Assembly: GCA_902478825.1 (NCBI GenBank)
Contig: CABSMK010000002.1
Location: forward strand, 1-31,559
DNA from: an uncultured Collinsella sp.
Lineage (GTDB): Bacteria; Actinomycetota; Coriobacteriia; Coriobacteriales; Coriobacteriaceae
Length of the DNA: 31,559 nucleotides
Direction of reading: 5' to 3'
In this document: positions 18,573-25,060 of the stretch, piece by piece
How positions within the stretch are numbered: the first letter of the stretch is position 1
How the letters are laid out: each line of letters opens with the position of its first letter
Translations under genes and position numbers: made by a program
The notes under the pieces: model-generated
What the model was told of the DNA's origin: nothing
Database searches by the model: none
What the model saw: the letters and a program-made list of their open reading frames with translations, nothing else

Positions 18573-18581
18573 GGGGGGGGG
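18573..18581 (-). repeat. Nine-base G/C homopolymer in the regulator promoter
   Basis: Nine G on the plus strand (nine C on the minus). It lies between operator 4 (18584-18601) and the possible minus-strand -10 TATCTT (18565-18560). Length change by replication slippage would alter the operator to -10 spacing. Confidence 0.7.
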
Positions 18582-18583
18582 TG

Positions 18584-18601
18584 CATTATCAAATGCTAAT
18601 G
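18584..18601. promoter_or_regulatory. FNR-like operator 4, upstream of the regulator gene
   Basis: CATTATCAAATGCTAATG; seven of nine base pairs are symmetric. The core TTATC-AAAT-GCTAA (18586-18599) is identical to operator 2. Its centre is 48 bp from that of operator 3 and 27.5 bp from the first base of a minus-strand TATCTT -10 candidate. Confidence 0.6.
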
Positions 18602-18992
18602 AGATTCTGGCTTTTTCGGAAATTTCAGAAATACATAAAAATGGAGTGCCGCTGCGCCACTGTTTGCCAGCTGTGTTTTTCGTTGCTGTGCCGCTGCCGC
18701 TCGATTTGTTCGAAGGACATGATGCTGGATAAGGACAACGCCCATTTGCTTGGCGATAGTTGCTGGTTTAATTACATTCCCTGCTGCTTGAGTTCCTTTT
18801 GACATCGGAGCCATATCTTCTTGCCTGTCAATTACGGCAGTCGACTCTTTTGCAGAGAACAAAGCTTCCAGCATTGAGATTATCTGGGAAAATGACCAGA
18901 AAAACTTGGCCTTCAGCTTCAAATTGTGCACAATTCTATTTGTCGTCTATTTATCATTTTGTTATCAAAATGAGCGCAAGGAGGCAGGCTCA
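18602..18992. other. Spacer upstream of the AlbA_2 gene, with a perfect palindrome and possible promoter
   Basis: AATTGTGCACAATT (18922-18935) is a perfect 14-bp palindrome, a likely operator. It overlaps TTGTGC (18924-18929), a possible -35; TATTTA (18948-18953) lies 18 bp further on as a possible -10. An open frame on the minus strand (18596-18931) includes protein-like sequence but I recognise nothing, and it may be a decayed gene. The plus-strand frame from 18545 looks non-coding. Confidence 0.4.
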
Positions 18993-20459
18993 ATGGGTGA
19001 AGCAGATGGCATGGAGCTGATTTATTCACTTATCGGCTATCCTGATGAAACCGAGTGGCTTGAGTTTAAAGAGAGTAATAGCGACCCCGTTAGAACGGGG
19101 CGTGACATCTCTGCGCTTGCCAACGCTGCCGCTTACTGCGGCCGTGCATATGCCTATAAGATCTGGGGCGTGAGCGACGATGCTCATGAGCTTGTGGGTA
19201 CCCAGTTCAACCCATATCACGCAAAGGGCAAGGGAAACCAAGAGCTTTTGATGTGGCTCAAGCTTGCGCTCTCAAACAATGCGAATTACGAGTTTGCGGT
19301 TATTGACCATGAGACAAAGCACTTTGTGGTGCTGAAAGTGCACGCCGCGAACGCTCAGCCGGTCTATTTTGATAAGACCGCCTACATCCGAGAGGGATCT
19401 TCGACGGCAGAACTGCTTCCTGGTAGTGCGCGAGAGGCGGAGCTGTGGCGTCGCTTGCAGGCGGGGAACGCGGAGCTCGCTGTAGTTGAGAGCGATCTGA
19501 CGCCTCAAGAGGTCGCCGAGATTCTGGATATTGATGCATATTTTGAGCTGTGCAGATTGAGGAGACCCGTCGATCTGGACGGAGTAATTCTTGCTCTCTG
19601 TGAGCAAGAGCTGATTCATCGCCAAGACAACGGCCGTTATAGCATGACGCGCTTGGGGATGCTTCTAGTGGGAAAGAGGCTCTCTCGCTATCCGGAGCTC
19701 AGAAAACGCATGCTGCGAATTGTGCGATATGCGGGAAAAGGCAGCTTTGACATTATTGGTGATACTGAAATCGATAAGGGTTACGCTTTAGCGCTTCCGC
19801 AGGCTGAGCAACTGATCATGTCGATGATTCCGGCTGTTGAGACGTTGGATGGCGCATTTCGACGCATCCAGACGGCCTACCCCCAAAGGGCGATTCGCGA
19901 ACTGCTATCAAATGCCGTGATCCATCAAGACATCGCTGACAACACGGCGGGGCCTCTTGTTGCGATTTACGACAATCGTATCGAGTTTTCTAATCCCGGG
20001 ACAACGCTTATTCCGGCAGAACGCGTGCTCAACGCGCAGCCGAAAACGCGCAATTCGATGATGGCGTCCCTCATGCGCCAAATGGATCTTTGCGAAGAAG
20101 GCGGTACGGGCTGGGATTTAATCGTAGATTCGCTCGAAAAAGCCGGCATGCCTTCACCGGTTATCAAGAGTGAGGGCGGGCTGGGAACGCTCGTGACGCT
20201 CTATTGCGATTGCCCATATACTCGAATGAAAAAAAGCGAACGAAAAAATGCTGTGTACTGGCATGCTTGTCTTTTGTACGCCCAAGGCGAGTCGATGAGC
20301 AATCAGTCACTGCGAGAGCGTTTTGGACTTTCCGATGAAAAGAAAAACACGGTGGCGATGTCTCGTCTAATCAGAGAGTGCCTGGAAGAGGCGTTGATAA
20401 AGGAAGAGGACGAGGATGCGGGCGCCAAATATCGAAGGTATATTCCGTATTGGGCCTAA
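18993..20459 (+). CDS. AlbA_2 (Schlafen-type) and HATPase-domain protein, probable transcription regulator
   Basis: 488 residues. The N-terminal AlbA_2 domain covers about residues 12-135, with the family signature ETEWLEFKES and later DISALANAAAYCGRAYAYKIWGV. A winged-helix-like middle follows (LCEQELIHRQDNGRYSMT). An ATPase_c_4-type domain carries AIRELLSNAVIHQDI and NRIEFSNPGTTL. A helical, possibly DNA-binding tail ends the protein (NQSLRERFGLSDEKKNTVAMSR). This family is usually labelled putative DNA-binding or ATP-dependent transcription regulator; some relatives sit in defence or stress loci. ATG 18993 is chosen because AAGGAGG at 18978-18984 is well spaced. It is a single gene with a palindromic operator upstream and a strong terminator after. 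Confidence 0.85.
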   Translation: MGEADGMELIYSLIGYPDETEWLEFKESNSDPVRTGRDISALANAAAYCGRAYAYKIWGVSDDAHELVGTQFNPYHAKGKGNQELLMWLKLALSNNANYEFAVIDHETKHFVVLKVHAANAQPVYFDKTAYIREGSSTAELLPGSAREAELWRRLQAGNAELAVVESDLTPQEVAEILDIDAYFELCRLRRPVDLDGVILALCEQELIHRQDNGRYSMTRLGMLLVGKRLSRYPELRKRMLRIVRYAGKGSFDIIGDTEIDKGYALALPQAEQLIMSMIPAVETLDGAFRRIQTAYPQRAIRELLSNAVIHQDIADNTAGPLVAIYDNRIEFSNPGTTLIPAERVLNAQPKTRNSMMASLMRQMDLCEEGGTGWDLIVDSLEKAGMPSPVIKSEGGLGTLVTLYCDCPYTRMKKSERKNAVYWHACLLYAQGESMSNQSLRERFGLSDEKKNTVAMSRLIRECLEEALIKEEDEDAGAKYRRYIPYWA

Positions 20460-20530
20460 AGGGCAGAAGCGGGAAAATGAGGCAGCTTGTGTTTGTTAAT
20501 GACGAAGCGCTGTTGTGACTTAACTATCGA

Positions 20531-20576
20531 AAAAGCTGAGGGGGCTTATGGAATCACATGAGCCCTCTCAGCTTTT
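20531..20576 (+). terminator. Terminator after the AlbA_2 gene
   Basis: AAAAGCTGAGGGGGCT (20531-20546) pairs with 20561-20576 with one G-T pair. The 3' arm ends in TTTT. It marks the right edge of the lower-GC block; the rest of the 20577-20673 spacer shows nothing I can name. Confidence 0.85.
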
Positions 20577-20673
20577 ATAGCCTCTTTGATTTTGGACTCT
20601 GAATAACGTGACGGGTGTCATTTCCATCCCAAAAAATCCGATAGGGTTCCGTCCGCGTGCGGGCGGGGCCCTT

Positions 20674-20701
20674 TTGCGTGGCCTTTCATGTTTGCTATAC
20701 T
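20674..20701 (+). promoter_or_regulatory. Promoter of the toxin-antitoxin pair
   Basis: TTGCGT (20674-20679), a 16-bp spacer and TATACT (20696-20701). The start would fall about 18 bp before the antitoxin ATG. Antitoxins of this class usually repress this promoter. Confidence 0.5.
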
Positions 20702-20725
20702 GCTAGCATGTAGAGAGGAGCCGCT

Positions 20726-21070
20726 ATGGGTACAGCAACGGTGCAGCTCAACACGCGAATTGATCCTATGCTCAAAGCCGGTGGCGATGCGGTCCTAACT
20801 CGCAATGGGTTGGGGCCGAGCGATGCCATTCGCGCGCTTTGGGTCTATCTTGTCGAGCATCAAGCGTTGCCGGGATTTATGGTGGCGGATAAGCGTGAGG
20901 CACTCCGTGAGGAGAGCCTCGCCGAACAGGGGTGTGGCCTAGCTTTTTCCTCGTTGGGGCTGAGCGCGTCGGATTTCGCATCGGCAGAATCTTCGGCGGA
21001 AGACTGGGATGCCGTACGAGATGATATGTATGACGCGATGATTGCCGACATAGAGGCGAATTGTCGATGA
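20726..21070 (+). CDS. RelB/DinJ-family antitoxin
   Basis: 114 residues. The N-terminal ribbon-helix-helix part (TATVQLNTRIDPMLKAGGDA, then GPSDAIRALWVYLVEH) is typical of RelB/DinJ antitoxins, which bind operator DNA as dimers. The longer acidic tail (ASDFASAESSAEDWDAVRDD) probably wraps the toxin. GAGAGGAG precedes ATG 20726. The stop overlaps the toxin start (ATGA), so the pair is translationally coupled. RelB/DinJ proteins usually pair with RelE/YafQ RNases; here the partner is a PIN protein. Confidence 0.85.
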   Translation: MGTATVQLNTRIDPMLKAGGDAVLTRNGLGPSDAIRALWVYLVEHQALPGFMVADKREALREESLAEQGCGLAFSSLGLSASDFASAESSAEDWDAVRDDMYDAMIADIEANCR

Positions 21071-21534
21071 TTGAGGCAAAGCGTCTCTTGGTAGATACGA
21101 ACGTTTGGCTCGATTATTACCTGCAAGAGGGGGCGTTCGACGAAGCGAAGAGATTGGTTGAACTGGCCGAGGCGGGAAAGATCGACCTTCTGTATGCGCC
21201 CACGACGGCAAAGGATGTGTTCTATATTTTGCCTCGGCGTCTAGCCCGACGGAATGCGAATGGGATTAACGTATCGTTTGCCCCGGCGTCATGGGCCTGC
21301 ATCGAGCACATGATGCAGGTGGCAACTGCCTCTCCGCTTTCGTTGGCAGAATGCGAGATGGCGCGCATGCTTGGCAAGCGTATGCCGGATCTTGAAGACA
21401 ACCTCATCATCGCTTCGGGCGAGACGGCGGATGTTGACTATGTGGTCACGAGCGACCGGCGCATGCTGGAGGCGATGCCCGAGGTGTGCTTGACACCTGC
21501 TCGCGCGGTCGAGATGATCGGGATCCTCGGCTAA
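21067..21534 (+). CDS. PIN-domain toxin (VapC-like RNase)
   Basis: 155 residues. The PIN fold is seen in LLVDTNVWLDYY (first acidic residue), PTTAKDVFYIL, PDLEDNLIIASGE (central acidic residues) and DYVVTSDRRML (last). Such toxins cut RNA with Mg ions, often tRNA or rRNA. ATG 21067 is chosen for the 4-bp ATGA overlap with the antitoxin stop; a TTG at 21061 is a weaker option. The active-site acidic residues are present, so it is probably functional. Confidence 0.85.
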   Translation: MIEAKRLLVDTNVWLDYYLQEGAFDEAKRLVELAEAGKIDLLYAPTTAKDVFYILPRRLARRNANGINVSFAPASWACIEHMMQVATASPLSLAECEMARMLGKRMPDLEDNLIIASGETADVDYVVTSDRRMLEAMPEVCLTPARAVEMIGILG

Positions 21535-21599
21535 CCTTGTCTGTCTCGTTTCGCTATCATATGGGGCATTGTGAACCTCGTACAACTTTGGAGGACAGT

Positions 21600-22067
21600 A
21601 TGGCGGATAACGCCGAGATGCTATTCTCGCCTGAGCTGGTGTTTTTTGATTGGGAGTGCGCGACGCCGGGTGAGGTGTTTGCGCGGCTCGAGGGTGAGCT
21701 TGCCCTGCGCGGCTACATTGGTGAGGGTTGGCTCAATGCCGTCCGCACGCGCGAGGACGCCTATCCTACGGGTCTCGCTATGCCGGCGGCAAACATCGCC
21801 ATTCCGCATACCGATCCGGGATTTGTGGCCAAGCCCTATATCGCGGTGGTAAAGCCCGCCGCACCTGTGACGTTCAACGCGATGGCGGGCATGGGCGCCC
21901 CGGTGCCGGCGCAGATCATCATCAACCTGGGCATTGCCGAGCCGGGCGGTCAGGTCGAGGCACTTCAGGCGCTTATGAATATCTTTATGGATGCCGACGC
22001 TGCAGCCGATGTACTCGGCCAAATCACGCAGCAGGACATGGTCGACGCCATCCGTCGACACTTTTAA
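21600..22067 (+). CDS. PTS EIIA component, fructose/galactitol type
   Basis: 155 residues. The phosphorylatable His is His70 in NIAIPHTDP, preceded by TREDAYPTGLAMP, both hallmarks of the EIIA_2 (fructose/mannitol/galactitol) family. In this family HPr passes phosphate to this His and then to an EIIB for sugar uptake. No EIIB, EIIC or HPr gene is near, so it may serve a transporter elsewhere or a regulatory role. ATG 21600 follows GGAGGA at 21590-21595. The sequence 22068-22271 after it is full of GGGGACAG elements. Confidence 0.88.
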   Translation: MADNAEMLFSPELVFFDWECATPGEVFARLEGELALRGYIGEGWLNAVRTREDAYPTGLAMPAANIAIPHTDPGFVAKPYIAVVKPAAPVTFNAMAGMGAPVPAQIIINLGIAEPGGQVEALQALMNIFMDADAAADVLGQITQQDMVDAIRRHF

Positions 22068-22083
22068 GGCCGGCACTGGGGGA

Positions 22084-22203
22084 CTGCCGGCAGCCGGGGA
22101 CAGTCTCCATCTGCCGGCAGAAAAGGAACGTCCCTAACTGCCAACTGCCAGACCTGTCCCCTTTGCACCAAAATGGTGCAGATTAACCTGTCCCCCATGC
22201 ACC
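22084..22203. repeat. Cluster of GGGGACAG stem-loop elements after the EIIA gene
   Basis: Element 1 (plus): arms CTGCCGGCAG at 22084-22093 and 22111-22120 around CCGGGGACAGTCTCCAT. Element 2 (minus): GGTGCA/TGCACC arms at 22175-22180 and 22198-22203 around GGGGGACAGGTTAATC. A third core (CCTGTCCCC, 22153-22161) lacks a clear left arm but lies next to TGCACCA-AAA-TGGTGCA (22164-22180). Confidence 0.75.
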
Positions 22204-22271
22204 AGGTGTGCCGCGGGGGCTGCGTTGTGACACAATGGCGTTTGTTCGATTCGTGATGCGAAAGGCCAAAC

Positions 22272-23495
22272 ATGGCAAATAAGAAAAAGAACCCCGAGGT
22301 CGCGCCGACGTCCGAGCAACGGTCCCGCGCCGCCTCCAGCTCTCGTAAGAAGCAGCGCAAGACCTATGTGTCCAAGACCGTCAAGATTGTCCTGGTGGTC
22401 ATCGGCGTGCTGGCGATGCTGCTCTCCGTCTCGGCCATGGCGTGCTCCGGCCTGATGTCGCAGACCGAGGACACTAGTACAGGCTACAAACTCACCGGCG
22501 GTGTGGCTGCCACTATCAACGGCACCAACCTCACCGAGGACACCGTGACCAAGCAGATCATGAGCATGCGCACGTCCTACGGCTACACCAAGGACAAGGA
22601 CTGGGCGCAGTACCTGGTCGACAACGACCTCACACCCAAGAAGTACCGCAAGCAGCTTATCGACTCCTACGCGCAGCAGATCCTGCTTCAGCAAGCGCAG
22701 AAGGAAAACGGCGTAACCGTCTCGGACGAGGAAGTCGAGAAGGCTTGGAAGGACGCGTGCAAGAGCGCGGGCGGCGCCAAAGCCTTTAAGAAGACGCTTA
22801 AGACCTATGGCTACACCGAGGACACCTACAAGGATTCGCTCAAGGAGAGCCTGGCGCAGCAGAAGCTCAAGGATGCCGTGGCACCCACCAGCAAGCCCAA
22901 GGACAGCGAGATTGTCGATTACATCAATGAGAACCTGTCCAACTACAACGACGCCCGTCGTTCGTCGAATATCCTGATCAAGGTCGATTCCGACGCATCT
23001 GACGAGGACAAGGCTGCCGCCAAGGCCAAGGCGCAGGAGTGCCTGGACAAGATCAACTCCGGCGAGCTGAGCTTTGAGGATGCCGTGGAGCAGTACTCCG
23101 ACGATACCGGCTCCAAGGATAAGAAGGGCGATGTGGGCTGGGACAAGCTCACCACCTTCGTCGACAGCTACCAGGCGGCGCTCGAGGGGCTCAACAAGGG
23201 CGATGTGAGTGACGTCGTTGAGTCGACCTATGGTTATCACATCATCAAGTGCACCGACTACTTCCATGTCGATAATCAGGTCGATGACATTAAGCAGGTG
23301 CCCAAGGACATCAAGAAGTACGTCTCCAACGTGGTGAAGACGCAGGCGGCAAGCACCGCGTACAGCGAGTGGCTGGAGCAGTACAAGAAGGACGCCGACA
23401 TCACCGTTAACCCCATGCCCAAGGACGTGCCGTACAACGTCAGCCTGAAGGGCGTCACCAAGAGTTCGACCGACGATTCGTCGACGACTGAGTAA
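22272..23495 (+). CDS. PrsA/SurA-like peptidyl-prolyl isomerase (parvulin type)
   Basis: 407 residues. A basic ~36-residue start (KKNPEVAPTS, SSRKKQRKTYVSK) is followed by one membrane helix (VKIVLVVIGVLAMLLSVSAM). AMACSG next to it is a poor lipobox, so anchoring may be by helix or lipid. The extracellular part has a SurA_N-like helical region (LTEDTVTKQIMSMR, KQLIDSYAQQILLQQA) and a PPIC rotamase domain at about residues 225-325 (SSNILIKVDSDASDEDKAAA, EQYSDDTG, KKGDVGWD, STYGYHIIKCTD). It probably helps secreted proteins fold. AAAGG precedes ATG 22272. A YqeY-like gene follows 54 bp later. Confidence 0.88.
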   Translation: MANKKKNPEVAPTSEQRSRAASSSRKKQRKTYVSKTVKIVLVVIGVLAMLLSVSAMACSGLMSQTEDTSTGYKLTGGVAATINGTNLTEDTVTKQIMSMRTSYGYTKDKDWAQYLVDNDLTPKKYRKQLIDSYAQQILLQQAQKENGVTVSDEEVEKAWKDACKSAGGAKAFKKTLKTYGYTEDTYKDSLKESLAQQKLKDAVAPTSKPKDSEIVDYINENLSNYNDARRSSNILIKVDSDASDEDKAAAKAKAQECLDKINSGELSFEDAVEQYSDDTGSKDKKGDVGWDKLTTFVDSYQAALEGLNKGDVSDVVESTYGYHIIKCTDYFHVDNQVDDIKQVPKDIKKYVSNVVKTQAASTAYSEWLEQYKKDADITVNPMPKDVPYNVSLKGVTKSSTDDSSTTE

Positions 23496-23549
23496 TCATG
23501 GGGCGGTGCCCGCGTGAGTGCCGCCCACGCTATTGAGGAGGATATGCAG

Positions 23550-23993
23550 ATGACCAACGAAGAGCTGCAGAAGGAAATGATCGCGGCCATGAAGGCCAAG
23601 GACAAGGTTCGCCTGTCTATCATTCGCCAGGTTAAGGCCGAGGTGAAGAATATCGAGGTCAACGAGCGTCGTGATGTGACCGAGGAAGACGTCAACAGCA
23701 TGATCAAGCGTCTGATTAAGCAGACGAGCGAGACGCTGGAGATGTCCATCAAGGCCGGCACCGACCAAGAGCGTACCGACAACCTGACCGAGCAGGTCAA
23801 GATTCTGGAGAGCCTGCTGCCCGCGCAGGTTTCGGACGAGGAGCTCGAGGCCCTGATCGAGCAGGTCATCGCCGAGCTGGGTGCGACCTCTAAGAAGCAG
23901 ATGGGCCAGGTTATGGGCGCTCTGGGTAAGGCCACCGGCGGCAACTTCGATAAGCCGGCAGCAGCAAAGATCGTCGGCGCCAAACTCGCGTAA
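23550..23993 (+). CDS. GatB/YqeY domain protein
   Basis: 147 residues, the usual YqeY length. The start MTNEELQKEMIAAMKAKDKV, the conserved RLSIIRQVKAEVKN and LLPAQVSDEELEALI, and the C-terminal KKQMGQVMGALGKATGG fit the family. The fold is the tail domain of the GatB amidotransferase subunit, which contacts tRNA; the free-standing protein has no settled function. ATG 23550 is preferred to ATG 23544 because GAGGAGG (23535-23541) is 8 bp from the former and only 2 bp from the latter. Confidence 0.9.
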   Translation: MTNEELQKEMIAAMKAKDKVRLSIIRQVKAEVKNIEVNERRDVTEEDVNSMIKRLIKQTSETLEMSIKAGTDQERTDNLTEQVKILESLLPAQVSDEELEALIEQVIAELGATSKKQMGQVMGALGKATGGNFDKPAAAKIVGAKLA

Positions 23994-23996
23994 TTT

Positions 23997-24024
23997 GTTA
24001 CGCGGTTTTACCAAACCGCGTAAC
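23997..24024. repeat. 12-bp perfect hairpin after the YqeY-like gene
   Basis: GTTACGCGGTTT (23997-24008) pairs with 24013-24024 around TACC. No T-run follows. It is followed 78 bp later by a true terminator, so the 3' end carries two structures. Confidence 0.6.
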
Positions 24025-24101
24025 GGCTCGACGTTGCAAACCCGTACACGCGGCAATCTGACGTTCAATCCCAAGGTCGGTTGTATTATTTTCGGGTCTT
24101 G

Positions 24102-24134
24102 AGGGGCGTGACCATTGTGGTCGCGCCCCTTTTT
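24102..24134 (+). terminator. Rho-independent terminator of the YqeY-like gene
   Basis: AGGGGCGTGACCA pairs with TGGTCGCGCCCCT (one T-G pair) around a short loop; TTTTT ends at 24134. Confidence 0.9.
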
Positions 24135-24146
24135 GCTGGGCTGGGT

Positions 24147-24215
24147 ACTCATTGGGGACAGACTTAAATGAGTGCCCAATGAGCGGGTACTCATTTAAGT
24201 CTGTCCCCAATGAGT
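24147..24215. repeat. Head-to-head pair of GGGGACAG stem-loops
   Basis: 24147-24173 and 24189-24215 are perfect 27-bp inverted copies. Each copy is itself a stem-loop with ACTCATT/AATGAGT arms around GGGGACAGACTTA. The 15-nt spacer also holds AATGAG. Confidence 0.8.
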
Positions 24216-24279
24216 GGGTTAAAGGTTGCGGGTTCTTTACGGGAATGTAGTGTGGGCTGCGGAAACGTGGTTCTTTCCG

Positions 24280-24285
24280 TACAAT
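24280..24285 (+). promoter_or_regulatory. Possible -10 box of the amino-acid importer operon
   Basis: TACAAT, 35 bp before the ATPase start; the -35 is unclear. The leader is short. Confidence 0.4.
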
Positions 24286-24320
24286 AGTTCAACTCGTGTA
24301 AACGCAGGGAAGGGACATTC

Positions 24321-25052
24321 ATGGCAGACATGATCGAGATCAAGCATCTCAACAAGTACTTTGGCGACCTGCATGTGCTCAAAGATATCAATCTCACCGT
24401 CAAGCGCGGCGAGAAGCTCGTAATGATCGGGCCTTCCGGCTCGGGTAAGTCGACGCTCATCCGTTGCGTCGATTATCTGGAGGAGCCCACGTCGGGCGAG
24501 GTCGTCATCGACGGTACGCCGCTCACCAAAAAGAATCACCTGGAGATGGCTCGCAAGTATAGTTCCATGGTGTTTCAGCAGTTCAACCTGTATCCCAACA
24601 TGACGGTGCTGGGCAACCTGACGCTCGCGCCCATCAAGCTGCAAAAGAAGAGCAAGGAGGAGGCGACCGAGATCGCCATCGCCGCGCTCAAGCGTGTCGG
24701 CATGGCGCATAAGGCCGGCGAGTATCCGCAGAACCTCTCGGGCGGTCAGCAGCAGCGCATTGCCATCGCCCGTGCCCTGTGCACCAAGCAGCCCATCATC
24801 CTGTTTGACGAGCCGACCTCGGCGCTCGACCCCGAGATGGTCCAGGAGGTTCTGGACGTTATGATTGAGCTCGCGCAGGAGGATATCACCATGATCTGCG
24901 TGACGCACGAGATGGGCTTTGCGCGCCAGGTGGCCGACCGCGTCATCTTTATGGAGGACGGCCGCATTCTGGAGGAGGGCACCCCCGAGCACTTCTTCGA
25001 TAATCCCGAGAACCCGCGCTGCCGTGAGTTCCTGTCCAAGATTTTGCACTAG
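24321..25052 (+). CDS. glnQ: Polar amino-acid ABC importer, ATP-binding protein (GlnQ type)
   Basis: 243 residues, normal length. Walker A GPSGSGKST, Q-loop FQQFNLYPNMTVLGNLTLAP, signature LSGGQQQRIAIARAL, Walker B PIILFDEPTSALDPEMV and switch His CVTHEMGFA are all present. VFQQFNLYPNMTVL and the HFFDNPENPR tail are typical of the glutamine/glutamate-type importers. ATG 24321 follows AAGGGA. It is the first gene of a four-gene operon (ATPase, binding lipoprotein, two permeases). The substrate is inferred as glutamine or glutamate from family resemblance only. Confidence 0.93.
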   Translation: MADMIEIKHLNKYFGDLHVLKDINLTVKRGEKLVMIGPSGSGKSTLIRCVDYLEEPTSGEVVIDGTPLTKKNHLEMARKYSSMVFQQFNLYPNMTVLGNLTLAPIKLQKKSKEEATEIAIAALKRVGMAHKAGEYPQNLSGGQQQRIAIARALCTKQPIILFDEPTSALDPEMVQEVLDVMIELAQEDITMICVTHEMGFARQVADRVIFMEDGRILEEGTPEHFFDNPENPRCREFLSKILH

Positions 25053-25060
25053 GCACGGTG

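Noticed and set aside
18545..18802. Plus-strand frame beginning at the regulator operators
   Set aside because: It begins inside operator sequence, crosses the nine-G run, has no ribosome binding site and is unusually Cys-rich. It is probably non-coding.
18596..18931. Minus-strand frame of 111 codons upstream of the regulator
   Set aside because: The composition is somewhat protein-like, but it starts with GTG without a clear ribosome binding site, matches no family I know, and would overlap the regulator's promoter. At most it is a decayed gene.
19906..19921. Further FNR-like site (TATCAAATGC) inside the AlbA_2 gene
   Set aside because: It lacks the right half (TAAT) and lies within coding sequence, so it is treated as chance.
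22084..22203. CRISPR-like array
   Set aside because: Repeats are only 7-10 bp, palindromic and irregularly spaced, and the arms differ. The pattern fits stem-loops, not direct repeats with unique spacers.
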